The position numbers and the translations under genes were made by a program. Shown one piece after another: positions 1 through 6,485 of a stretch of DNA of 11,717 bases (position 1 is the first letter of the stretch; the number at the start of each line of letters is the position of its first letter). Location of the stretch: contig JAZDLC010000352.1 in assembly GCA_043802345.1 (NCBI GenBank), positions 1 through 11,717 on the forward strand. The letters run 5' to 3'. Origin of the DNA: JAZDLC01 sp043802345. Its GTDB lineage: Bacteria; Planctomycetota; B15-G4; JADJEK01. Under the pieces are notes generated by a model that worked only from the letters and a program-made list of their open reading frames with translations, was not told where the DNA came from and did not search any database.

Positions 1-305
1 CCGGTCGTCTCCCACTCGCCGTAGATGCTCGCGAAGCAGCGCGAGTAGAGCGTCCGGCCGGACTCCTCGTCGAGAACCTCGAAGAAGTACCTCCCGGTGT
101 TGGTGCCGTCCAGCAGTTGCGTCCGGCTGCCGGGCCACGCCCCCTCGATCCGCGCGCGGTCGACGCTGATCAGTTCCAGTTCGGCGTGGCCCGTGTGGAA
201 GAGATCGAGGCGCAGCGTGGCATCGGTGAAGTCGGCGTCGAAGTCCCCGGCGAGCGCCGGGAGGGAAAGGAGCAGTCCGGCCAACAGGAGGAAGAGTCGC
301 TTCAT
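1..305 (-). CDS. Secreted M64-family (IgA peptidase-like) metallopeptidase, N-terminal fragment
   Basis: Only the first 101 codons lie in the window; the gene continues beyond the left edge. It begins with a clear signal peptide (MKR, then a leucine/alanine-rich core, then PALA followed by G at about residue 20), so the product is exported. The mature start (DFDADFTDATLRLD, FHTGHAE, WPGSRTQLLD, GRYFFEV, YSRCFASIYGEWETT) matches what I know of the N-terminal beta-sandwich domain found before the catalytic domain of M64 peptidases. The zinc-binding HExxH region would lie outside the window, so catalysis cannot be checked. The start at 305 is supported by AGGTGA at 312-317, six bases upstream. 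It is transcribed away from rsgA. Signal peptide and reading frame are seen directly; the family call is from memory of the domain pattern. Confidence 0.8.
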   Translation of the reverse strand, partial: MKRLFLLLAGLLLSLPALAGDFDADFTDATLRLDLFHTGHAELELISVDRARIEGAWPGSRTQLLDGTNTGRYFFEVLDEESGRTLYSRCFASIYGEWETT

Positions 306-333
306 GGGTCGTCACCTATCTCGTGGAACGCGA

Positions 334-426
334 TCAGTGCGAGAATGGAGTTGATGATAGGACAAAGCACACCCACTTCGGCCACGAGATCCGACCTTTG
401 ACCCGGTTCGGATTCTGCGCTATCAT
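334..426 (-). CDS. Possible 30-residue leader peptide upstream of the M64 peptidase gene
   Basis: An ATG at 426 (minus strand) opens a 30-codon frame (starting MIAQNPNRVKG, ending TPFSH) that stops 28 bases before the peptidase start. It is preceded by AAGGAGGTGA (434-443), a ten-base perfect complement of the 16S rRNA 3' end, about 10 bases from the ATG when measured from GGAGG. The Shine-Dalgarno match is the only real support; the peptide matches nothing I recognise. Its start codon coincides with the -10 box of the proposed rightward promoter, so the two calls compete or overlap. Confidence 0.2.
   Translation of the reverse strand: MIAQNPNRVKGRISWPKWVCFVLSSTPFSH
398..426 (+). promoter_or_regulatory. 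Sigma70-type promoter reading toward rsgA
   Basis: TTGACC (398-403), a 17-base spacer, and TATCAT (421-426) each differ from the consensus boxes at a single position, with ideal spacing. Transcription would start near 433 and leave a leader of about 245 bases before rsgA. The first bases of that transcript would include UCACCUCCUU, identical to the 16S rRNA 3' tail. This is read by eye and there is no conservation test. Confidence 0.45.
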
Positions 427-677
427 CCGTGGCTCACCTCCTTGAACCGGAGTGCCTTTCTGAACCGCCTTGCGACAACCGTTGTGAGCTTCTCCGCCCT
501 GACCTGAGGTCCTGTCCGTACGCGGACTCTGATGACTTCGCGGGCGGAGCTGAATCTGCTGAGCGCGCTCCCGGTCTGTCCACATTGAGTCCGACATGCC
601 CGCCAGCGCGCATCTGGATCGGTCCCTTTCCGGCCGGCCAGCCCCCCCAGGATTCATTGATGAAGGCTTGAAGACAG

Positions 678-1802
678 ATGTTCGAGGATCCCAAGGAAGA
701 GATGCGGCACAAGTACCGCAAGATGTTGAAGAAGCTGAAGCGGCAGGAGGAAGACGAGCTGCGGAACCCGCGGGCCGGCCGGCGCGCGAAGACAAGGAAG
801 AAGGAAGGACGACGGAATAGAGACGACGACCCGGCGAGCTTCGAACGGATCAGCCGGTCGCGCCGCCTGGATCCGAAGGACCGCGGGGGCGAGAACCGTT
901 CCGGCGTGGAGTATGCCGCCACCGTCTGCGCGATCTTCCCGGGCCGGGTCGACGTGCTGCTCGACGGCACACCGACCCGGGTCGACCTTGACGCGTCGCT
1001 CGCGCGTCGCCAGCAGAGCAGCATTGCGATCGGCGACGAGGTCGGTCTGGTGAAGGTCGGCCACACGTACCGGGCGGTCACGGTCCTGCCGCGCCGCACC
1101 TTCCTCGCGCGCCGCGACCCGCATCTGCCGGAGCGGCAGCGGGTGCTGGCCGCCAATGTCGACATCGGCGTGCTGGTTCTGCCCGCGATTCCCCAGCCGA
1201 TCCAGACCGGCCTCGTCGATCGGGTCCAGCTCGCCCTGCACGACGGCGGCGTGGACCTCCTGCTGGTGGTGAACAAGGTCGACCTGCTCGACCCGGCCGG
1301 CGAGCGGGCTCTGGTCGACCAACTCCGGCCGTATCGAGAAGCCGGTACGGAGCTGCTGCTCGTGTCGGCGGCGCAGGGCACCGGCCTCGACCCGTTTGCC
1401 GCGCGCCTGCGGGGTCGGACCGCGGTCCTCATCGGCAAGAGCGGCGCGGGCAAGTCGACCCTTCTGAACTGCCTCGATCCGGAACGCCGGCGAGCGACCC
1501 GGGAGGTGCGGAAGGGGGATCACAAGGGCCGCCACGCGACCAGCGGTTCCGAACTCCGCCTGCTCGCCGACGGTACGCGTCTCATCGATACGCCGGGCGT
1601 GCGGGCCTTCGGACTGTGGCGGATCGAAGAAGAGGAGCTGCCACGCCTCTTCCCGGAGTTCCGGCATCACCTCTGTCGGTTCAGCGATTGCCGCCACGAA
1701 GACGAACCGGAATGCGGTGTTCGCGAAGCGATGGAGAACGGCGAGATCAGCGCGGCACGGTACCGGTCCTACCTTCGCATCCTCGAATCGTTGCGGATCT
1801 GA
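678..1802 (+). CDS. rsgA: Ribosome small-subunit maturation GTPase RsgA (YjeQ)
   Basis: RsgA is a cytoplasmic GTPase that acts late in 30S assembly, releasing RbfA and checking the decoding centre. The product has 374 residues. Residues 1-75 are a lysine/arginine-rich extension; an OB-fold RNA-binding domain spans about 77-140. A circularly permuted GTPase domain follows, with motifs in the diagnostic order G4 NKVD (199-202), G1 GKSGAGKST (253-261), G2 around T288 (GRHAT) and G3 DTPG (304-307). The C-terminal zinc finger is intact: C333, C338, H340, C346. The start at 678 has only a weak upstream GAAGG; an in-frame ATG at 702 sits behind AAGGAAGAG and could be the true start, removing eight residues. 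The gene converges on the hydrolase gene with a 12-base gap and has no visible terminator hairpin. Confidence 0.97.
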   Translation: MFEDPKEEMRHKYRKMLKKLKRQEEDELRNPRAGRRAKTRKKEGRRNRDDDPASFERISRSRRLDPKDRGGENRSGVEYAATVCAIFPGRVDVLLDGTPTRVDLDASLARRQQSSIAIGDEVGLVKVGHTYRAVTVLPRRTFLARRDPHLPERQRVLAANVDIGVLVLPAIPQPIQTGLVDRVQLALHDGGVDLLLVVNKVDLLDPAGERALVDQLRPYREAGTELLLVSAAQGTGLDPFAARLRGRTAVLIGKSGAGKSTLLNCLDPERRRATREVRKGDHKGRHATSGSELRLLADGTRLIDTPGVRAFGLWRIEEEELPRLFPEFRHHLCRFSDCRHEDEPECGVREAMENGEISAARYRSYLRILESLRI

Positions 1803-1814
1803 GCCGAACCGGGT

Positions 1815-2681
1815 CTACTTCCGCACCTTGGCGTGGTTCTGCTCCAGCCAGGTCACGCCATCCCGGATGGTGCCGAAGACGTCGCCGTGCCAGCCGTGTC
1901 CGCCCTCGTAGGTCCTGTACTCCACCTTCGCCTGCTTCTTCTTCAGCTCGTCGCGCGCCTTCTCCGCCATCGAGATCGGGATGAAGTCCTCCGGTGAGTG
2001 GAGGATGTAGTACGCATGCCCCTTCGCGGCGGACAGTGACGGCAGGTTCTCCGGCTTGAACACCGACATGGCCACGAACGATCCCGTGACCGGCGACTTC
2101 TTGTGGAGCGACAGGGCGTAGGCCGCGGGGCCGCTCGACGACCAGGTCAGGGTGAAGACCCTCTCCCGGTCGACCTTCAGCTTCTCCTCGACCTCCTTCC
2201 CGACATCGCTGACGAACTCCTCAGTCGTGAACTTCGCCTCCTTCGGCTGCTGCCGTTCGGTCGGCCAGACCAGGTCCTTGGCCTGGCTCTCGGACCAGAC
2301 CGGAGCCACGAGCTGCACGGTCAGAAACCCCTCCGGCACGGCGTTCTTGTGGATCCGCTTCACGAACGGATGGAAGTCGATGTCGCCGCTCCCGCCCGGC
2401 AGGACGAGCAGCAGGCCGTACCCCTCCTGCGGCGCCTGCCGCTGCGCGTCATGACCGATGAGGACATACCGCCTCATCTCATCGCCCCCCGCGAAGCACT
2501 CCTCCGCCGGCACGTCTGCCACGTCCTCCGCGTCAGGCAGCGCACTCTTCTCGTCGCCGCCGGCCTCCGGCTGAGCTTCCTGGGGGAAGGCCTCCGTGGC
2601 CATCAGGCTGAAACCGAGCGGAAGGAGCCTCAAGAACACAGCGAGACAGGGCACTGATTGCTTCGTGTTCCTTGTCGACAT
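1815..2681 (-). CDS. Secreted alpha/beta hydrolase (esterase/dienelactone hydrolase-like)
   Basis: A 288-residue protein with an N-terminal signal sequence (hydrophobic core about residues 9-28, likely cleavage near ATEA at 29-32), so periplasmic or exported. The fold is suggested by LLVLPGGSGD (91-100, oxyanion-loop region), a nucleophile-elbow region TWSSSGPAAYA (179-189), an acid position HSPEDFIP (D232) and a histidine loop EGGHGWHGD (H262 or H265). In the GxSxG elbow both glycines are replaced (T-W-S-S-S), so S181 is the probable nucleophile in an atypical turn. The substrate is unknown. The start at 2681 is preferred over the ATG at 2696 because GAGGAG lies seven bases before it. It converges with rsgA. 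The hydrolase fold is a fair inference; the enzymatic activity is not assured. Confidence 0.85.
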   Translation of the reverse strand: MSTRNTKQSVPCLAVFLRLLPLGFSLMATEAFPQEAQPEAGGDEKSALPDAEDVADVPAEECFAGGDEMRRYVLIGHDAQRQAPQEGYGLLLVLPGGSGDIDFHPFVKRIHKNAVPEGFLTVQLVAPVWSESQAKDLVWPTERQQPKEAKFTTEEFVSDVGKEVEEKLKVDRERVFTLTWSSSGPAAYALSLHKKSPVTGSFVAMSVFKPENLPSLSAAKGHAYYILHSPEDFIPISMAEKARDELKKKQAKVEYRTYEGGHGWHGDVFGTIRDGVTWLEQNHAKVRK

Positions 2682-2796
2682 CGAATCGCTCCTCATGATT
2701 CACCGGTCAGCCGGACCCGGACGGCACCGGAACCCTCGCCCGCAGCGCACGGCAAGCCTAGCCGGGCGTCGGTCAAGCGACAACGGAGGGATCGGT

Positions 2797-2838
2797 CCCG
2801 GCCCGTCACGACCTCGGTCGAGGCCGTGACGGGCCGGG
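2797..2838. terminator. Perfect GC-rich hairpin, possible terminator
   Basis: CCCGGCCCGTCACG (2797-2810) pairs perfectly with CGTGACGGGCCGGG (2825-2838). The 14-base centre holds a second CCTC/GAGG stem with a GGTC loop. It sits 59 bases after the stop of the minus-strand CBS gene and upstream of the hydrolase gene, a natural place to end the CBS transcript. No T-run follows on either strand, so it is not a textbook intrinsic terminator; it could also be a transcript-stabilising or DNA-structural element. Confidence 0.4.
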
Positions 2839-2897
2839 CGGCTCCTCCTGATACCCGATGGGCCAGGGCCGCTCTCAATCGCTTGATTGCCCGGACG

Positions 2898-4004
2898 TCA
2901 CGCGGACAGGGCAGGAGGCACGTCCGGTCCGGGTCCGCGTTTGGCGATCGTCCCCCGGCCGCCCCGCATGTTCCCGAGGTCCCGGAAGAATCGGGCCGTC
3001 TTCTTCAGGAGATCCAGCTCGGCGGCGCTCAGACCATCCGCCGCAAAGTGCATGACACGATTGCGGATCCTCACCACGACGTGCAACTTCTTGACGAATT
3101 CGGACCGATCGATCGCCAGACCGATTCGTTGCCAGTTATCACGGTTCTCCAGGAGTCGAACACACTGGCCAAGAGTGAGGTGTTCGACCTTCTCTACCGC
3201 TCGCCACTGGTCGGCGTCGGTCCGCATCGCGGCCAGTTCAGCCGCCGTGAACCGACCTCCCGCGATCAGGATCCGGATCTGCTCTTCGATCTCTCGCAGC
3301 AGCATGTACGGCCGGGCAACCTCCAACACCGTTTCGGTCACATCCGAAGAAGTGACGATACCCTGGATCGTATTGTCCTTCCCGCGCACGAGAACGAAGC
3401 CGTCCCGCCCGACGAGATCGATCGCCCGAAAGAGAGGAAGGCTCTCCGCCACGATCGGCACGTCCCGATCAAGACAGTCCTTGACCCTGTCCGCGGTCTT
3501 GTCGAACGCCCACCGGGAGGCGATCGACTTGAAGGTGATGACACCGATGACAGTCCTCTTTCCCGTCATGACCGGGAGCTGCGAGAACCCCTCCTGCATC
3601 ATGATCGTCATGGCTTTGGACAAGGGCTCATCAGGACCGATCGACTGGGGAGGCCTGCTCGCAGCCGCCAACCGGCCGATGCGGTAGGCAGGATCGTGCA
3701 GCGTCGAATCGATCTTCTTCTCGACCGCCTTCTTGGTCTCCCGGTGAGCGCCTGCTGCGACGACACCCGGAGGCTTCGACGGCGACGTCGGTACCAGGAC
3801 GATCGGTTCGTCCAGGGACAGCGCGTCGAGTCGCGGCAGGGTTTGCAGGCCGACCCGGGTGAGCGCGCGCCGCACGCTCCTCACGACGAGGCGTCCGCGT
3901 CTCGCGTGTCCGAACCAACTGAGCAACCTGCGGACCGTCACGGAGACCGAGTCCCCGTCGCCAACCTTCTGCGCAACCAGTTGTAACTCATGCGGAATCA
4001 TCAT
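2898..4004 (-). CDS. Tandem CBS-domain protein with HEPN-like C-terminal domain
   Basis: 368 residues, apparently cytoplasmic. Residues 20-72 form a compact N-terminal module (VRRLLSWFGHARRGRLVV, then LTRVGLQTLPRLD) of a kind I recall in accessory or defence-related proteins but cannot name. Residues about 105-230 are two CBS repeats: the first includes LSKAMTIMMQEGFSQLPVM and VIGVITFKSI, the second FRAIDLVGRDGFVLV and IQGIVTSSDV. CBS pairs usually bind adenosyl ligands such as AMP, ATP or SAM. Residues 235-345 are helical and contain RNRVMH (R314-H319), the R-x4-H spacing of HEPN ribonucleases. The start at 4004 (or the adjacent ATG at 4001) is chosen because GGAGGG lies eight bases before it; an in-frame ATG at 4037 lacks such a site. 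The gene stands alone. A ligand-gated RNase is inference. Confidence 0.87.
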   Translation of the reverse strand: MMIPHELQLVAQKVGDGDSVSVTVRRLLSWFGHARRGRLVVRSVRRALTRVGLQTLPRLDALSLDEPIVLVPTSPSKPPGVVAAGAHRETKKAVEKKIDSTLHDPAYRIGRLAAASRPPQSIGPDEPLSKAMTIMMQEGFSQLPVMTGKRTVIGVITFKSIASRWAFDKTADRVKDCLDRDVPIVAESLPLFRAIDLVGRDGFVLVRGKDNTIQGIVTSSDVTETVLEVARPYMLLREIEEQIRILIAGGRFTAAELAAMRTDADQWRAVEKVEHLTLGQCVRLLENRDNWQRIGLAIDRSEFVKKLHVVVRIRNRVMHFAADGLSAAELDLLKKTARFFRDLGNMRGGRGTIAKRGPGPDVPPALSA

Positions 4005-4089
4005 CTTAACAGCCCTCCGAGCCTCTCTTGCCTGCACCCGATCACCGTCTACCAGAACACGAAGTCTCGTCTATGCATCCTCCTCTCCA

Positions 4090-4125
4090 CGCGACTGCCG
4101 GCCCGCTCGCGGGCCGGCAGTCGCG
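4090..4125. repeat. 16-bp perfect stem-loop with CTCG loop
   Basis: CGCGACTGCCGGCCCG (4090-4105) and its exact complement (4110-4125) enclose the tetraloop CTCG. On the plus strand TTGTTT follows directly (4126-4131), which resembles a weak intrinsic terminator, yet no plus-strand gene ends here. On the minus strand it lies 85 bases before the CBS start and could protect the CBS gene from upstream readthrough, or sit in its leader. Confidence 0.5.
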
Positions 4126-4131
4126 TTGTTT

Positions 4132-4147
4132 GAAAGTGACCACTTTC
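4132..4147. promoter_or_regulatory. Operator-like palindrome GAAAGTG-AC-CACTTTC
   Basis: Two perfect 7-base half-sites separated by AC, six bases from the 16-bp stem-loop and 128 bases upstream of the CBS gene start. Size and symmetry fit a site for a dimeric helix-turn-helix regulator. No second copy was seen in the window. Repeated AAAGTGACC-like units also occur at ends of some insertion sequences as far as I recall, but no transposase is present. Confidence 0.3.
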
Positions 4148-4187
4148 GATCGTCGCCCAGGTCGCTCAAGGCGGCCCAGAAGTACAC

Positions 4188-4219
4188 GGGAGGAAGCAAA
4201 CCGACGTTCACTTCCTCCC
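4188..4219. repeat. 9-bp inverted repeat with 14-base loop
   Basis: GGGAGGAAG (4188-4196) is exactly complementary to CTTCCTCCC (4211-4219); AAC/GTT can pair within the loop. No T-run follows. The minus-strand copy contains Shine-Dalgarno-like GGGAGGAA, but the frame behind it is unconvincing. Role unknown. Confidence 0.3.
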
Positions 4220-4375
4220 TGGTGGAATCTTCGGACGCTCTTCACGTCTCTATTTCTGTCGCGTGTCCATATCCCACCGTTTGTTCGCTACTGCTTCGCC
4301 TGCCACCGGCTTCGCGATCATGACCGAGCCCGAACGGAAGTCCGGTCGCTCACCGTACGCGCCAGGCGTGGGCAG

Positions 4376-4415
4376 AAAAAAAGCCCCGACGTCAACAGTT
4401 GTGCGAGATCGGAGC
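4376..4415 (-). terminator. Intrinsic terminator (minus strand)
   Basis: On the minus strand GCTCCGA (4409-4415) pairs with TCGGGGC (4383-4389, one T-G wobble), followed immediately by seven T residues (4382-4376). It is the first good terminator after the Lon-like operon, 147 bases beyond its stop, and also ends the proposed small RNA. Confidence 0.65.
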
Positions 4416-4479
4416 TTCCTGCAAGAACAGCGGCTGCTCACCTTGCGGTCTGCAGCCGGCTTTCTCCTCGTTCAGTGAT
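4376..4479 (-). ncRNA. Putative small RNA, about 104 nt
   Basis: A strong promoter (4484-4511) and an intrinsic terminator (4376-4415) bracket a short minus-strand unit with no plausible coding frame. The predicted transcript starts near 4476-4479. Its middle folds as CGGCTGC/GCAGCCG (7 bp), then an AG/GA internal loop that can form tandem sheared G-A pairs, then ACC/GGT capped by GCAA, a GNRA tetraloop: an ordered RNA hairpin. CTTGC after this hairpin can also pair with GCAAG of the loop, allowing an alternative or pseudoknotted fold. GAGGAG near the 5' end is SD-like but has no start codon behind it. It does not match SRP RNA, 6S, tmRNA or any riboswitch I know. It lies about 80 bases after the Lon-like gene and could instead be the operon's 3' region. 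Confidence 0.48.
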
Positions 4480-4483
4480 GCGT

Positions 4484-4511
4484 ACTATAACACATGATCA
4501 GCCACTGTCTA
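4484..4511 (-). promoter_or_regulatory. Sigma70-type promoter for the putative small RNA
   Basis: On the minus strand TAGACA (4511-4506), a 16-base spacer and TATAGT (4489-4484) each match the consensus at five of six positions. This AT-rich -10 stands out in the GC-rich surroundings. The only unit downstream before the terminator is the short RNA. Confidence 0.55.
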
Positions 4512-4562
4512 GCCCCTGGTTGAACAAGCCATGCGAATAGCTGACCAGACAGCGCGCATTGA

Positions 4563-6485
4563 TCAATACGGGCAGCGCAACATAACTTCTTCGACACCCT
4601 CGGCAATGACTCGCTCGCCGATCTCCCGCAGTGGCCCGTCGGGCGCCGCATTCACGAGTTCGACCAGCTTCTCTGATTGCCCGCTCTCGCCACGCGCCAG
4701 CAGAACCGCCGCCTCGGTCCGCAGTCGGAGCACCCACAGGATGGAGCGGGGATCCTCGCCCTCTGAGAACCAGGGCTGCGATTCGAGCAGCTCGGCCGCG
4801 TCTTCCCGCACCGCCGGATCGGGATGGAACACAGCCAGCAGCTCGATTGGTAGGTGACGCGGGAAGTCGAGCCGCAGTTTCGCAGCGCGCACGACCAGCA
4901 ACCAGTCTGCGAAGGCCTGATCCCTCCGTGCGTTGCCCGGAAGCCGGGACCACTTCCAGAGACTGGAGACACGGAAGAAGGTGTCACGGCTTTCCAGATC
5001 CTCGGACAGGGCCGGTTCAGCCGGCAACGTCTCCTGCAGACGGGACATGACCTGGAAGGCACCGGGAGGAAGCGCGCCCAGCTCCGATGCGGACGCCAGC
5101 GCATCGATGACGTAGTTCTGCTGGCGCCCGAGCGTGCAGTCGGCATGACCGAGATCCGTTCCGTACCGGACCAGTTCATCCCACTCGCCGAAGAGGGCCA
5201 CGCGATCTTCCAGACCCTCCAGCACCAGCCCCTGGTCGCGCTCCAACCTTCCGCGGAACAGCTTCAGGAAGGCCCTGGTGTTCAGGCACACGAACAAGGC
5301 GAAGCGGTCACGGACATTGATGAAGCGCCGCGAGCGCCGTTCGTGGCGGCGGCTCAGCTCCTCGATCTCCGCGTCCAGTTCGTCCCACGCGCGGCTTTTC
5401 CTGCCGAGGTTCCAGTCCCCCGCATCGAGCGCCCGGATGGCTCGCGCCGCCAGTTGGTGAGAATCGAAGTACTCGGCGAGCCACGGATCTCCAATCGGAA
5501 TCGATTGGCTCTCCATCACCCGCTCGACATACGCGTCCAGACGGGCGGCTCCTGGACGTCCGACGTGCGTTGCCCACCGCGCGCCAAGGTCGGCCGCCAG
5601 GATGCGGAGGATCGGCTCTCCGCCGCGCCGGATCGCGCGCACCAGGTTCCTGGGAAATCCCCGGTCCACGCCGTGGGGCGACCTGACGCACACCCTGTCC
5701 AGCAACAACAGGGTCTTCATCAGTGGCTGCGTGGCCGACACTCCTTCGACGAGAACACCCAGGATCACGGGCAATGCCTCCGACACCGTCTCAGCCAACG
5801 GTATCAGCACGATGTCATCGCCTGCTCGCATCTGCGCGTCGAATTGCGACTGCTGGCCCGACGGGATCATGATGCGGCGGTAGCCGTGCCGGCGGAGCGC
5901 CTCGACCTTGCCCGCGATCGTCTCCTCGTGGACCGGGAGGATCCGTACCTCGTTCCCATCAATGGCAAGGCAGCCCGTGGCAGCGAGATCGCCCGGGATC
6001 TCCAGGCCGATGCTGCGGGCCAGGCAGGCGATCAGGGATGCGAGCCCTGCCGAGCCCCCCTCCACGTCAGACGGCGCCATGACATGTGCGGCCAGGCCGC
6101 CGGCCCCGATCGAGCGGAACGAGAGCCAGCGGCGCGCCAGATCGAAACCGACCAGGACATCGGGGTCGATGGACGATCCCCCCGCCACGGCCTCGGACAC
6201 TGGGATCGCGTCCGCCCAGCCCACGCCGCACCGCGATTCCCGCCCTCCGGCCGCGACGGGAAACGCCACGCCGGAGGGAGTGGCGCTCGGAGGGTCCGCA
6301 GCCTCCCGGCCCAGGCGCTGCGCGCGCCAGGCGACCATGCAACGGAACTCCTGTTCGCCCGCCACGGCCACCGCCAGGGATCCCCGGCTGGCCCGCTCCA
6401 GGTCCTGCCAGGAGAAGATCGAGAGCTCCGCGAGGTTCACGGCGTGGGTCGGGTGTTCCGGAAGCGACGGTATCACGAGCTTCAC
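4563..6485 (-). CDS. Lon-type (S16) protease-domain protein without AAA+ module
   Basis: 640 residues from a GTG start whose GTGA overlaps the stop of the preceding gene, indicating coupled translation. Residues about 105-245 resemble the proteolytic domain of Lon: EGGSAGLAS (142-150) matches Lon GPSAG with catalytic S145; GDLAATGCLAIDGNEVRILP (165-184) matches DVAMTGEITLRGxVLP; AGKVEALRRHGYRRIMIPS (191-209) matches EKLLAAHRGGIKTVLIP with catalytic K193; IPLAETVSEALPVIL ends the domain. The Ser-Lys dyad is thus intact. There is no Walker A/B ATPase, so it is not a housekeeping Lon. Residues about 250-640 are predominantly helical, unrecognised, and may sense a signal or bind a partner. An upstream in-frame ATG at 6707 gives a low-quality arginine-rich extension and is rejected. 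Last gene of the four-gene operon; degradation of the adjacent zinc-motif protein is a natural hypothesis. Confidence 0.85.
   Translation of the reverse strand: MKLVIPSLPEHPTHAVNLAELSIFSWQDLERASRGSLAVAVAGEQEFRCMVAWRAQRLGREAADPPSATPSGVAFPVAAGGRESRCGVGWADAIPVSEAVAGGSSIDPDVLVGFDLARRWLSFRSIGAGGLAAHVMAPSDVEGGSAGLASLIACLARSIGLEIPGDLAATGCLAIDGNEVRILPVHEETIAGKVEALRRHGYRRIMIPSGQQSQFDAQMRAGDDIVLIPLAETVSEALPVILGVLVEGVSATQPLMKTLLLLDRVCVRSPHGVDRGFPRNLVRAIRRGGEPILRILAADLGARWATHVGRPGAARLDAYVERVMESQSIPIGDPWLAEYFDSHQLAARAIRALDAGDWNLGRKSRAWDELDAEIEELSRRHERRSRRFINVRDRFALFVCLNTRAFLKLFRGRLERDQGLVLEGLEDRVALFGEWDELVRYGTDLGHADCTLGRQQNYVIDALASASELGALPPGAFQVMSRLQETLPAEPALSEDLESRDTFFRVSSLWKWSRLPGNARRDQAFADWLLVVRAAKLRLDFPRHLPIELLAVFHPDPAVREDAAELLESQPWFSEGEDPRSILWVLRLRTEAAVLLARGESGQSEKLVELVNAAPDGPLREIGERVIAEGVEEVMLRCPY

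Larger units (their letters stand above)
306..677. other. Gap between the M64 peptidase gene and rsgA
   Basis: 372 bases separate two divergent genes. They hold the ribosome-binding site of the peptidase gene (312-317), a possible 30-codon minus-strand frame (334-426), and a sigma70-type promoter reading toward rsgA (398-426). The remaining part, about 445-677, would be an unusually long rsgA leader; I see no convincing stem-loop, riboswitch or coding frame in it. Open frames crossing the region have basic or low-complexity compositions typical of GC-rich non-coding DNA. Confidence 0.5.
4005..4562. other. Structured non-coding gap between the CBS gene and the Lon-like operon
   Basis: 558 bases without a convincing protein gene. 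From left to right it holds the CBS-gene ribosome-binding site (4013-4018), a 16-bp perfect stem-loop (4090-4125), an operator-like palindrome (4132-4147), a 9-bp hairpin (4188-4219), and a minus-strand promoter (4484-4511) and terminator (4376-4415) that together delimit a putative small RNA. The density of inverted repeats argues against coding. Confidence 0.55.

Noticed and set aside
434..1697. Long minus-strand open frames over rsgA
   Set aside because: They are antisense to an unambiguous GTPase gene, arginine/serine-rich or low complexity, and contain no domain landmarks; typical of GC-rich codon shadows.
2700..2790. Possible promoter TTGTCG-N17-TAGGCT before the hydrolase gene (minus strand)
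   Set aside because: Boxes match the consensus at only four and three of six positions, no better than chance in this composition.
2658..3986. 442-codon plus-strand frame opposite the CBS gene
   Set aside because: The CBS repeats are clear on the minus strand; the plus frame spans the gap hairpin and has no domain signature.
4071..4211. Minus-strand frame from GTG encoding VNVGLLPPVYFWAALSDLGDD...
   Set aside because: The stretch looks protein-like and GGAGGAA precedes it, but the site is too close to the GTG, the frame is only 46 codons, and it covers the palindrome and the 16-bp stem-loop. It might be a gene remnant; not supported enough to annotate.
4028..4540. 170-codon plus-strand frame in the structured gap
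   Set aside because: It runs through three perfect inverted repeats and the small-RNA unit, has no ribosome-binding site and an arginine/serine-biased composition.
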